From the NCBI GenBank assembly GCA_022822525.1, contig JAJEBN010000019.1, positions 1 to 36,456 on the forward strand: a stretch of 36,456 bases of DNA, read 5' to 3'. The notes beneath the pieces are model-generated. The model had not been told where the DNA came from. It was given only the letters and a program-made list of their open reading frames with translations, and did no database searches. The DNA comes from Acidimicrobiia bacterium (lineage in GTDB: Bacteria; Actinomycetota; Acidimicrobiia; Acidimicrobiales; Poriferisodalaceae). A program made the translations under genes and the position numbers. This document shows, in pieces, positions 8,067 through 15,638 of this stretch; the first letter of the stretch is position 1; each line of letters opens with the position of its first letter.

Positions 8067-9139
8067 CGCCCACTCCCCCCGTCGCGCTTCGCCTGGAAGG
8101 AGTCGAGGCGGGTCAGCACGTCTTCCGTCGCGTCGCGGTCACCCGAATCGTCTGTGCGTTCCGCCGGCTCATCGCCTGATGGCCCCGCAGCCGGGCATTC
8201 GGGAATCGCGCCGTAGTGAAGAGACAGCAGCTCAGCAGCGATCACCGCCGGATCGCCTTTCCAAGCCAGCTGGGGTACCCCGATCGGAGTTGCCAAGTCG
8301 AGCGAATGCGAGGCTTCGACTGCGGGAGTCAATGCGGCCAACAAGTCAGCGGAACTCAGCTTGAACACGCTCGCTGGCGAGCCTCGTTCCGCCGCTATTC
8401 GTTCGAGCGTGATCGTTTGGCCGGTCAAGCCGGTACGTGCAACCCAGTCGAGCACTGCGTGTGTCGCGATCGCTGATGCCAGCGTCGGCTTCGGGCCCAG
8501 CTTGTAGCGATGGGCGCCAGTCGCCTCTGAGCGTCCGACCAGCCGCAGTTCTCGCAGGGGGCAGTCGGCAGCGTCGTCAAGTGTTTCCCTGCCGACACGC
8601 ACAACCGGTGCGTAGGTCCGCATGAACGCGCTCAGGTCTTTCTGGACTGCCGATTCGCTCGGCTCTTTCCAGTCCGGCACGGCGCGCAGCTGCGTCAGGA
8701 CCGTCCTTCCGAGGTCTTCCAACTCGAACTCCACCGCGTTGAAGTCGCAGAGCGCTAGCCACCAGACGGGCAAGCGACACGGCTGCGCAAGCATCCGCCA
8801 GTGCAGCAGCCAGAGCGTGCCCGGGTCTTCCATCCATGGGTCCCAGCCACCATCGCCAAACAACGCCTCGCCGAAGTGCGTCGGTACGACAATGCTCGGC
8901 TTGCGCTTCGATACCGCTGCGGGATCAGGCACCTCGGTGACAACCTTCGCGGCCAATCCCCAGAAGCGGATCGACCGGACCATGTTCTTGCCGACACCCA
9001 GTCGCACCGGGGCGTCTTCGCTCGCGAACACGTACGGATCGCGGGTGGCGGCCACGTAGGCCTTCCGGAACCAGCCGTAGCGAGGGTGGAAGGTCTCGTG
9101 TCGCGCGAATACCGGCTCTGCGGCCTCGCTCAGCTGCAT
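8063..9139 (-). CDS. sspB: DUF4007 protein (SspB-like)
   Basis: The 358-residue protein shows the DUF4007 hallmarks: FARHETFHPRYGWFRKAY at residues 11-28 and LGVGKNMVRSIRFWGLAAK at 47-65. DUF4007 proteins sit beside DndC-like genes in single-strand phosphorothioation clusters, where the SspB subunit is reported to nick DNA. I see no classical nuclease motif, so catalysis is not shown by sequence here. The ATG lies one base after the sspA stop (TGA-C-ATG), and the gene's own stop overlaps the GTG start of the ATPase gene. This tight coupling fixes the order A-B-C-D. Family assignment is good; the Ssp name depends on my recollection of the family and on context. Confidence 0.8.
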   Translation of the reverse strand: MQLSEAAEPVFARHETFHPRYGWFRKAYVAATRDPYVFASEDAPVRLGVGKNMVRSIRFWGLAAKVVTEVPDPAAVSKRKPSIVVPTHFGEALFGDGGWDPWMEDPGTLWLLHWRMLAQPCRLPVWWLALCDFNAVEFELEDLGRTVLTQLRAVPDWKEPSESAVQKDLSAFMRTYAPVVRVGRETLDDAADCPLRELRLVGRSEATGAHRYKLGPKPTLASAIATHAVLDWVARTGLTGQTITLERIAAERGSPASVFKLSSADLLAALTPAVEASHSLDLATPIGVPQLAWKGDPAVIAAELLSLHYGAIPECPAAGPSGDEPAERTDDSGDRDATEDVLTRLDSFQAKRDGGSGR

Positions 9140-9140
9140 G

Positions 9141-10319
9141 TCACGCCGCCTCAGTGGTCATGAGGCGAACGTAACGAACGGCTGTGACAACGTGTTCTGC
9201 GGCCGCGGCAATTTCGCTCTCTGTCGTGAACCGACCGAGGCTGAACCGCACCGACTCGAACGCTGCATCACGTGAGAGGCCCATCGCGGTGAGCGCCGGC
9301 GAAGGCTCGATGGCGCCGGTGCTGCACGCGCTCCCCGCCGACGCCGCGACGGGGTCCATGTTGACCAGAACGGCGTCGGCGTCGGTTTCGCAGAATCGCA
9401 AGTTGGCGGTGTTGGGCAGGCGTTGCCCGACATCGCCGTTCTGCACAACGTCTGTCAGCTCGCCCTGAAGCGCAGCCACGAAGCGATCACGCAATATGCC
9501 GACTCGCTCGGCTTCGGCTGCCCGCTCATCGGCAGCGATCTCGGCCGCGACTCCCAGCCCGACGATTCCTGCCACGTTCAGCGAACCTGAGCGCAGGCCG
9601 CGTTCGTGGCCACCGCCCCACACTGTCGGACCCATCGACGCCGCGGCCTCCCGGGTTCCGACGAGTGCGCCGACTCCCGTTGGGCCGCAGATCTTGTGGC
9701 CGCTGAGCGAGACCAGATCGCACCCCAGTGCCGACATGTCGAACGGCAGCCGGCCAACCATCTGCGTGGCGTCGCAGTGGAACAAACCGCCCGCTTGATG
9801 AACAAGATCGGCTATCTGCGCGACCGGGTTCAAGACGCCCGTCTCGCTGTTGGCGGCCATGACCGACACCAGCAGCTCGCCCTCGATCACCTGCACGATG
9901 CCCGCCAACGCTTCAAGGTCGACGAAACCGCCCGGCGTCACGGGAGCGACCCGCAGATCGCAGCGGCCTGCCGCAGCAAGCGCTTCGGCCGTCCGGCCTA
10001 CGGATGCATGCTCGACCGCAGACGCCACCAAGGTCGGCAAGGGGCGGCTCAGTGTTTCGGCGCCAGGTGCCCGAAACCCGCCGAGAGCGAGATTGTTGGC
10101 TTCCGTCGCACCTGCAGTGAAGATCACTCCGCCTGGCTGTCCGCCCACCAAGTTGGCGACATGTTCGCGGGCTTCGTCGACCGCCGCAGCCTGCCGCCGA
10201 CCGAACCGATGAGCTGACGACGCGTTGCCGAACCCGTCGGTCATGGCCTTCGCCACCGCCTCCACCACCCGCGGATCACAGGGCGCGGAGGCGTTGTAGT
10301 CGAGATAGATCTCGTTCAC
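9141..10319 (-). CDS. sspA: Cysteine desulfurase (SspA/DndA/IscS-like)
   Basis: The 392-residue enzyme is a class V aminotransferase-fold cysteine desulfurase. It starts IYLDYNASAPCDPRV, has EHAS at 104-107, the PLP Schiff-base Lys 209 in SLSGHKICGP, and the persulfide-forming Cys 332 in SAGSACSTGAIEPS. It takes sulfur from L-cysteine and would donate it to the SspD-like protein. The GTG start at 10319 is directly preceded by an in-frame TGA, so no longer form is possible. It could in principle serve iron-sulfur assembly, but it is the first gene of the phosphorothioation operon, one base from sspB, and no isc or suf partner is nearby. The promoter should lie in 10320-10460; I found no convincing -35/-10 pair. 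Confidence 0.9.
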   Translation of the reverse strand: MNEIYLDYNASAPCDPRVVEAVAKAMTDGFGNASSAHRFGRRQAAAVDEAREHVANLVGGQPGGVIFTAGATEANNLALGGFRAPGAETLSRPLPTLVASAVEHASVGRTAEALAAAGRCDLRVAPVTPGGFVDLEALAGIVQVIEGELLVSVMAANSETGVLNPVAQIADLVHQAGGLFHCDATQMVGRLPFDMSALGCDLVSLSGHKICGPTGVGALVGTREAAASMGPTVWGGGHERGLRSGSLNVAGIVGLGVAAEIAADERAAEAERVGILRDRFVAALQGELTDVVQNGDVGQRLPNTANLRFCETDADAVLVNMDPVAASAGSACSTGAIEPSPALTAMGLSRDAAFESVRFSLGRFTTESEIAAAAEHVVTAVRYVRLMTTEAA

Positions 10320-10754
10320 TCAAGACCCCGAGTCGGTGGCAGCACTGGCCTTGCGGCGAGCGTAAGCCAAGCACTCCGTCGCCCAGTGGACCCAACGATT
10401 TTCCGATTGGAGACAACGCAGCTAGAACGAGTCGCCACGACTGCGACGAATCTCATCGGCGAGGCGATGTCGATCAGGACAATGCGTGTCGCACCGCAAG
10501 CAACTACCGCCTACAGTGGGCTTCGCCGAATGGTCCGGTTAGTAGGCGTCAGCCGAATGCAACCGACATACCGCGGCGACGGGACCCCGGACCGCACGGG
10601 GTCCCTTTTTCTGTCCTGCACCCGGTGATGCGGCAATGCCGCTCTAGGGATGGAGAGTGAACGGTGCCGACCGGCGTGGCAGGAGCGATTGTGCCGCCAG
10701 CGACCGGGTTGCGCGAGCATGGCGGGTCATTGCCACGAGCGGAGGAGCACACGC
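10320..10754. other. Gene-free 435-bp gap between the defence operon and the next gene
   Basis: No credible coding region is seen on either strand; an 80-codon plus-strand frame (10386-10628) runs through a strong terminator hairpin and has no recognisable content. I found no tRNA-like T-loop or cloverleaf. The stretch must contain the promoter of the leftward sspA operon and of the rightward decarboxylase-like gene. Its only clear element is the terminator at 10581-10610, which suggests that a short plus-strand transcript ends here. Confidence 0.6.
10581..10610 (+). terminator. Intrinsic terminator, plus-strand direction
   Basis: A perfect 9-bp stem (GGGACCCCG at 10581-10589 pairing with CGGGGTCCC at 10597-10605) encloses a 7-base loop and is followed by TTTTT at 10606-10610. 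This is a textbook Rho-independent terminator acting on plus-strand transcription. No gene is recognised upstream of it on that strand, so either a small RNA ends here or it insulates the following gene from read-through out of the divergent promoter region. Confidence 0.85.
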
Positions 10755-11327
10755 ATGCGGTTGGACGAGATCACGGCTGAGGATTTGACGGCGGAGCAGA
10801 TGGCGGTGCTCGATGCCATCCGGGGCGGGCCTCGGGGCACGTCGGGGCGGGGGCCGGCGCTGCGGGGCTTGGTCGGGCCGTACGGCGTGTGGGTGAGGGC
10901 GCCCAGCGTGGGCATCGAGGCGCAGGCGCTCGGGGCCGCTGTGCGGTTCGCATCGCCGCTGCCCGAGAGCGTCAAGGAAGCCGCGATCTGCACGGTCGGC
11001 GCTTTCTACCGGGCCAAGTTCGAGTTCGCCGCGCACCGCATCCTCGGTCTCGAAGCCGGACTCGACCCGGCCGACCTCGAAGCCCTGCGCGTCGGCGACA
11101 CCCCCAGCTTCGCCGGCGACGAAGCCACCGCCCACGCCGTCGCAGCCGAACTCGTGCGCGACCACCGCATCAGCGACGCCACCTACGCCGCAGCCATCGA
11201 CGCCTTCGGCGAGACCGGCCTCGTCGAGCTGGTCACCACCGTGGGCTACTACTGCTTGATCTCCGTCACGCTCAACGCGTTCGAGATCCCCCTCCCCGAC
11301 GACTGGGACGACCCCTTCCCCGACTAG
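10755..11327 (+). CDS. Carboxymuconolactone decarboxylase-like (AhpD-fold) protein
   Basis: The ATG at 10755 has a good ribosome site (GGAGGAG about 8 bases upstream) and gives 190 residues. The core KEAAICTVGAFYRAKFEFAAHRI resembles the CMD domain pattern E-x-A-x-L-x-V-x(6,7)-E-x-x-x-H, with Glu and His of the conserved helix present. The CxxC pair of peroxidase-active AhpD is absent, so a decarboxylase-like or unassigned role is more likely than thiol peroxidase activity. Longer frames starting at 10650 would begin close behind the terminator and lack a ribosome site. It stands alone, 140 bp before the phosphoribosyltransferase gene on the same strand. Substrate unknown. Confidence 0.75.
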   Translation: MRLDEITAEDLTAEQMAVLDAIRGGPRGTSGRGPALRGLVGPYGVWVRAPSVGIEAQALGAAVRFASPLPESVKEAAICTVGAFYRAKFEFAAHRILGLEAGLDPADLEALRVGDTPSFAGDEATAHAVAAELVRDHRISDATYAAAIDAFGETGLVELVTTVGYYCLISVTLNAFEIPLPDDWDDPFPD

Positions 11328-11468
11328 CCCACAAATGGCCCACTAGCCACCCGGCGTTGCATGCCGAACAGGCAGGGCAGCACACGAAAGTTGTGAGCGG
11401 CAGGTAGTGCGCGCCTAGGTTCGGGGCGAGGCAGGCGGCGGCCGGCCTGAAGCGTGCTGGGAGGACGG

Positions 11469-11975
11469 GTGAGCGAGGCAACGGACGCTGACGAGCGCGA
11501 GGTGATGGACTGGCAGCGCTACGGCGTCGCCGTGCGGGAACTGGCCCAGATGATCGCCGACGACGGCTACCGGCCCGAGATGATCCTGGCGATCGCCCGG
11601 GGCGGGCTGTTCTGCGCCGGCTCGCTGGGCTACGCCCTGTCGGTCAAGAACATCTACGTCATGAACTGCGAGTACTACACCGGCGTCGACGAACGCCTGC
11701 AGGTGCCGATCATGCTGCCGCCCACGCCCGACCTGGTCGACCACCGCGACTCCGACATCCTCATCGCCGACGACGTGGCAGACACCGGCCACACGCTCAA
11801 GCTGGTCTACGACTTCTGCCTGCCGCGGGTGCGCAGCGTCCGCACCGCGGTGCTGTACGAGAAGCCGTGGTCGACAGTCAACTGCGACTGGGTGTGGCAG
11901 CGCACCGACCTGTGGATCAACTTCCCCTGGTCGACCGAGCCACCCATCGTGACCGACGAGCAGGCCCGCTCCTGA
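11469..11975 (+). CDS. Phosphoribosyltransferase domain protein
   Basis: The 168-residue protein has the PRPP-binding signature DILIADDVADTGHTL, preceded by the loop ILAIARGGLFCAGSLGYAL, which is the usual type I PRTase order (PPi loop, then PRPP loop). It most resembles the Gpt/hypoxanthine-guanine group of small stand-alone PRTases, so purine salvage is the likely role, but the base specificity cannot be read. I prefer the GTG at 11469 because a GGGAGG ribosome site lies at 11459-11464; an ATG-like start at 11454 would overlap that site. It has no operon partner: the next gene (zur) is convergent. Confidence 0.8.
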   Translation: MSEATDADEREVMDWQRYGVAVRELAQMIADDGYRPEMILAIARGGLFCAGSLGYALSVKNIYVMNCEYYTGVDERLQVPIMLPPTPDLVDHRDSDILIADDVADTGHTLKLVYDFCLPRVRSVRTAVLYEKPWSTVNCDWVWQRTDLWINFPWSTEPPIVTDEQARS

Positions 11976-12000
11976 GCCAAGCGGAACACCGAGCGCTGCT

Positions 12001-12459
12001 CTAGGCGACCTCGCCGCAATCAGAGCATTCGCCGTAGAGATCGAGGCTGTGACGCAGGGGCGTAAAGCCCGCCTCGCCGGCCGCCCCGGTCAGCGCACGA
12101 TCCACCTCGGCCTCGAGCGCGCCGTCGATGCGCATGTCCTCAATCGTCCCGCAGGACACACAGATCAGGTGATGGTGATGGCCGAGCAGCGACTCGGCAA
12201 GCTCGAAATGAGCCCGGTCGCCGCCCGCACTGATGCGAACCACCACACCGCCCTCGCGTAGCGCTTCGAGGTTGCGGTACGCCGAGCTCTGGGGCACATC
12301 GGGGACCCTCGACACGATGTCTCGCAGCGTGAGCGGCCGCTGCGCCGCCGCCAGCGCCGAGACAAGTGCTCGCCGTCCGTCGGTGTAGCGCTGCCCGGCC
12401 ACCGCGAGCCGCTGCTTCACGTCGTCGTGAAGCTGCTCGAGATCCTTCGGAGGCTCCAT
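12001..12459 (-). CDS. zur: Fur-family regulator, probably zinc-uptake regulator Zur
   Basis: The 152-residue protein has the Fur layout: an N-terminal winged helix (LTLRDIVSRVPDVPQSSAYRNLEALREGGVVVRI) followed by the dimerisation domain with the metal cluster HHHHLICVSCGTIED and a C-terminal GECSDCGEVA. The two CxxC pairs form the structural zinc site of the family. It lies 62 bp behind znuC on the same strand, next to a complete zinc ABC transporter, which favours Zur over Fur. With zinc bound it should repress the transporter from the site at 13458-13478, so the regulator would control its own operon. Confidence 0.88.
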   Translation of the reverse strand: MEPPKDLEQLHDDVKQRLAVAGQRYTDGRRALVSALAAAQRPLTLRDIVSRVPDVPQSSAYRNLEALREGGVVVRISAGGDRAHFELAESLLGHHHHLICVSCGTIEDMRIDGALEAEVDRALTGAAGEAGFTPLRHSLDLYGECSDCGEVA

Positions 12460-12521
12460 CCGGCTCTCCCGGGGCGATTCAGAAACGGTTCAAGGAGGCG
12501 AGGCCCAGTCGCCCCCGGCGG

Positions 12522-13412
12522 TCACAGTTGTCGGGCGTGCTCATGGGAAGCGTCGTGGTCATAGTCGTGGTGGTGACCGTGGTGGCTGCCTGTCGGCGAG
12601 AACTGTCCTTGGTGGGAATGCGAGATCACACCGACATTCGGGCCGCAACCAGGATCGCCCGCCTCAAGGGCGTGGATGCTCTCCATGACGAACTCGTGCT
12701 CGGCGTCGTCGCGGGCCACTACTTCGCCGCCGAAGGCCGCTGTCAGGTTCGCATCGGTCAGCACCTCATCGGGAGGCCCGTCGGCAAGCACCATCCCCTT
12801 CAGCAGCAGCACACGATCGCAGCGTCGTGCCTCTTGCAGGTGGTGCGTCGACATCACCACGAGATGCCCGGCCGCACGCTCAGCCTCGATCACCTCGAGA
12901 ATGGTCGTCTGGCTCGGCAAGTCCAGGCCAGTGATCGGCTCGTCGAACAGCAAGCAGTCGTAGTCTGACGCGAGCACCATCGCCACCATGACTCGCTGAC
13001 GCTGACCTCCGGAGAGCTCGCCGAAGGAACGCTGACGCAGGTGTGCAACGTCGAGCCGCTCGGCCGCAACGCGAACCGCTTCCTTGTCGCTGCGACGAAA
13101 CCGCTTCAGCAGTCCGCGACTGCGATAGCGCCCGATGGTCAGTACCTCTTGCACCGTCATTGGCATGAAGGGATGCGGTTGGTGGTGCTGGCACACAAAC
13201 CCCACCCTGACGTCGCCGAGAGACTCCATTCGGCCCGACGTCGGTCGTTGCAGCCCGCTGAGCACCCGCAGCAAGGTGGTCTTGCCGCTCCCGTTCGGAC
13301 CCATGAGCGCGACCGACGACGCGTCCTCGAGCTTCAGGTCGCCTGTTTCGAGCACGTGGCAGGGCCCGAAAGAGACACGGACGTCGTGGAGATGGAACAG
13401 GGCGTGCCTCAC
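12522..13412 (-). CDS. znuC: Zinc ABC transporter ATP-binding protein
   Basis: The 296-residue ATPase has Walker A GPNGSGKTT, the ABC signature LSGGQRQRV, Walker B CLLFDEPITGLD and the switch His in STHHLQEA. It powers uptake of zinc (or manganese) together with the divergent znuA and znuB products. The C-terminal tail is unusual: about 30 residues with many His and Asp (SHHGHHHDYDHDASHEH) follow the ATPase domain and could bind metal. It is transcribed away from znuA, and a Zur-box-like site lies in the 136-bp region between them. zur follows in the same direction. Confidence 0.9.
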   Translation of the reverse strand: MRHALFHLHDVRVSFGPCHVLETGDLKLEDASSVALMGPNGSGKTTLLRVLSGLQRPTSGRMESLGDVRVGFVCQHHQPHPFMPMTVQEVLTIGRYRSRGLLKRFRRSDKEAVRVAAERLDVAHLRQRSFGELSGGQRQRVMVAMVLASDYDCLLFDEPITGLDLPSQTTILEVIEAERAAGHLVVMSTHHLQEARRCDRVLLLKGMVLADGPPDEVLTDANLTAAFGGEVVARDDAEHEFVMESIHALEAGDPGCGPNVGVISHSHQGQFSPTGSHHGHHHDYDHDASHEHARQL

Positions 13413-13457
13413 TTCGATTTCGAAGGTGTTTGGGTGCTCAAGCCTCGATAGGGTAGC

Positions 13458-13478
13458 TGAAACTGATTCTCATTCTCA
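13458..13478. promoter_or_regulatory. Zur-box-like operator between znuC and znuA
   Basis: The sequence TGAAACTGATTCTCA, continuing into TTCTCA, closely resembles Fur/Zur boxes of the TGAAAATGATTTTCA type and is imperfectly palindromic. It stands 46 bp upstream of znuC and about 70 bp upstream of znuA, in the only divergent promoter region of the zinc locus, so one Zur dimer pair could silence both transcripts. It is AT-rich against the GC-rich background. Confidence 0.7.
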
Positions 13479-13548
13479 GAACCTGACGTGAGGCTAGAGC
13501 ACCAGCGGGGCTCTTCCACACCTGAATCGGAGCATAGGGGAAGCACAA

Positions 13549-14598
13549 ATGACGGTCGAAGCTGGCGCGAATCAACGAAGGCGTCGAGGGATCCGCAAGA
13601 GCGGATTGGTGGTGGCGGCGGCTGCGGCGCTGTTCGCTGCTGCATGCACCGGAACCGATGCCGAAACCGACGCGCCTGACGCGACAGATGCATCCTCGGC
13701 AGTGCCATCGGTGGTCACCACGACGAGCATCTGGGGCGACGTGGTCAGCAACGTGGGCTGCGACGACAGCGTGTCGGTAACCACCCTCATCCCGCAGGGC
13801 GGAGATCCGCACTCCTACGAGCCGTCGTTGCGAGACCGCGAGACGATGGGCGCCGCCGATCTGGTGGTGGCAAACGGCCTGGGTCTCGAGGAGCGCATCG
13901 AGGACACCCTGGAAGCTGTCGCGGCTGAGGGCGTGCATGTGTTCGAGGTGGCGGAGCACATCGACACCATCGAATTCGAGTTCAGCGGTGGGCACGACGA
14001 CCACGGACACGACGACCACGACGAGGAAGACGGGCACGACCACGAGGACGATCACGGGCACGACCACAGCGGTGACGACCCCCACGTCTGGTTCGATCCG
14101 CAGCGCGTCGCCGGAGTGCTGGGCGAATTGGCCGACGAACTGATCCATGCCGGCGCCGATGCCGACACCATCAACCGCTGCTTGGATTCCTACCGAGAAG
14201 CCTTGGAAGACACCGATGCCGAGATCGCCGAGATTCTCGACGCAGTGCCGACGGATCGCCGCATCCTGATCACCAACCACGATGCGTTCGGATACTTCGC
14301 CGACCGCTACGGATTCGAGATCGTGGGCACCGTGATTCCCTCGCTCTCCACGGCAGCCGAGACCAACCCCGCTCTGCTGGAGGAGCTGGCCGAGATCATC
14401 GAGCACGAAGGCGTGCCCGCTGTGTTCTCAGAGACGACACACTCCGACGCCGATATCCAGGCCTTGGCAACCGCCGCAGGTGACATCAGCGTGGTGCAGT
14501 TGCTCACTGGAAGCCTTGCGCCTGAGGGTGAAGAGGGCGACACACTGATCGGGATGCTGAGGTTCAACGCGAACGCGATTGCGGATGCGCTGGGTTGA
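13549..14598 (+). CDS. znuA: Zinc-binding lipoprotein of the ABC transporter
   Basis: The 349-residue protein begins with an Arg-rich leader, a hydrophobic stretch and a lipobox-like FAAAC, so it is exported and lipid-anchored. It is a cluster A-I solute-binding protein: DPHSYEPSLRD and DPHVWFDPQRV carry the two canonical His ligands, ITNHDAFGYFADRYG holds the third and ETTHSDADIQ the terminal ligand region. A long His/Asp/Glu-rich loop between the first two ligands (GHDDHGHDDHDEEDGHDHEDDHGHDH region) marks zinc rather than manganese proteins. The ATG has AGGGG about 9 bases upstream. It is followed 71 bp later by znuB. Confidence 0.92.
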   Translation: MTVEAGANQRRRRGIRKSGLVVAAAAALFAAACTGTDAETDAPDATDASSAVPSVVTTTSIWGDVVSNVGCDDSVSVTTLIPQGGDPHSYEPSLRDRETMGAADLVVANGLGLEERIEDTLEAVAAEGVHVFEVAEHIDTIEFEFSGGHDDHGHDDHDEEDGHDHEDDHGHDHSGDDPHVWFDPQRVAGVLGELADELIHAGADADTINRCLDSYREALEDTDAEIAEILDAVPTDRRILITNHDAFGYFADRYGFEIVGTVIPSLSTAAETNPALLEELAEIIEHEGVPAVFSETTHSDADIQALATAAGDISVVQLLTGSLAPEGEEGDTLIGMLRFNANAIADALG

Positions 14599-14669
14599 GG
14601 GACCTAGCGTTGCGACGACACCACCCCTGACCAGGGGCGAGCCGACCACCAGCCCATCAGGGGGATGAC

Positions 14670-15569
14670 ATGACGTTCCTCACCGATCCGGTGGCTTGGT
14701 GGATCGAGCCGTTCACCTCCAACCCGTTCATGACCAAGGCGCTGGCCGCGGGGCTGCTCGCGGTGCTGACCACCTCGATGGTGGGCACCTGGGTGGTGCT
14801 GCGAAGCCTGAACTTCCTCGGCGACGCCTTGGCGCACGGGGTGCTTCCCGGCATCGCGATTGCATTCATCGTGGGCTTCGACACGGGCCTCGGCGCACTG
14901 GCGGCGGCAATCGTGATGGTGAGCGCCATCTCGTTCATCCCGCGCATTTCGCCGCTCTCCGAGGACACATCCATCGGCGTTCTGTTCGTGGGGCTGCTGG
15001 CGCTCGCCGTGGTGATCATGTCGTCGGGGGCAGCCGCGGGATCCGGCGACATCGACCGCTTCCTGTTCGGCTCGATCACCGGGGTACAGAACACAGACCT
15101 CGTGCGCCAGGCGGTGGTTGCCGTGGTGGCTGTCGGCGGTGCTGTCGTCTTCTATCGCGCGTTCTTCGTGATGACGTTCTGCGAGGTACAAGCGGAGATG
15201 GCCCGGCTTCGCCCACGCCTCACGCACGGCATACTCATGGTGTTGCTGGCCATCACCATCGTGGGTTCGTTCCAAGTCGTGGGAAGCCTGCTCGTCATGG
15301 CCTTCTTGATCGCCCCGCCAGCGACCGCCTCGATGTTCTTGCGGCGTGTGCCGCTCATCATGGTCGCAGCGGTGCTGATCGGAGCGGTGTCGGTCAATAT
15401 CGGCCTGCTGCTGAGCTACCACCATCGGCTCGCCGGCGGCGCATCGATGGCCCTGACGGCCGTCGCCATTCTGTTTGCGGCGATGCTGATCAGGGCGCTT
15501 GTGTACGCGCTGCGGCCGGCGCCGCATGAGGACCAACTGCCTGTGCAGATGCTCGCCGACAGCCGCTGA
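14670..15569 (+). CDS. znuB: Zinc ABC transporter permease
   Basis: The 299-residue membrane protein has about eight hydrophobic segments and the ABC-3 family features: LGDALAHGVLPGIAIAF near residue 60 and VGSFQVVGSLLVMAFLIAPPATA in the second half. It forms the membrane channel for ZnuA-delivered metal. The start has a strong AGGGGG site directly upstream. It is very likely co-transcribed with znuA and repressed by Zur through the operator at 13458. Confidence 0.92.
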   Translation: MTFLTDPVAWWIEPFTSNPFMTKALAAGLLAVLTTSMVGTWVVLRSLNFLGDALAHGVLPGIAIAFIVGFDTGLGALAAAIVMVSAISFIPRISPLSEDTSIGVLFVGLLALAVVIMSSGAAAGSGDIDRFLFGSITGVQNTDLVRQAVVAVVAVGGAVVFYRAFFVMTFCEVQAEMARLRPRLTHGILMVLLAITIVGSFQVVGSLLVMAFLIAPPATASMFLRRVPLIMVAAVLIGAVSVNIGLLLSYHHRLAGGASMALTAVAILFAAMLIRALVYALRPAPHEDQLPVQMLADSR

Positions 15570-15594
15570 TCCGCTGTCCCCCGCTGCGGCCGGC

Positions 15595-15617
15595 TACTGC
15601 TCGCCGTCGGTGAAGCT
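15595..15617 (-). pseudogene. Ghost of an SDR gene 3' end (23-bp copy)
   Basis: Read on the minus strand this stretch gives NSFTDGEQ followed by TAG. It is identical over 23 bases (through FTDGEQ) to 17731-17753, the last codons of the intact SDR gene, but lies beyond the stop of the kinase-like gene at 15639. It may be the surviving tail of a second SDR gene, or a copy left by recombination. No more of an SDR is detectable upstream on that strand. Confidence 0.5.
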
Positions 15618-15638
15618 GTTGCGGCGGCGGATGGGATG

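Noticed and set aside
156..10319. Calling the operon a Dnd (DndABCDE/FGH) or BREX system
   Set aside because: No DndD-type SMC ATPase, DndE, DndFGH, PglX or BrxC feature is seen; DUF4007 plus the large ATPase fits the Ssp type better.
10386..10628. An 80-codon plus-strand frame in the gap before the decarboxylase-like gene
   Set aside because: It reads through the terminator hairpin and T-run, has no ribosome site that convinces and no family match.
14604..15536. A 310-codon minus-strand frame opposite znuB
   Set aside because: Its His/Gln/Arg-rich composition is the mirror of a membrane protein gene; no recognisable domain.
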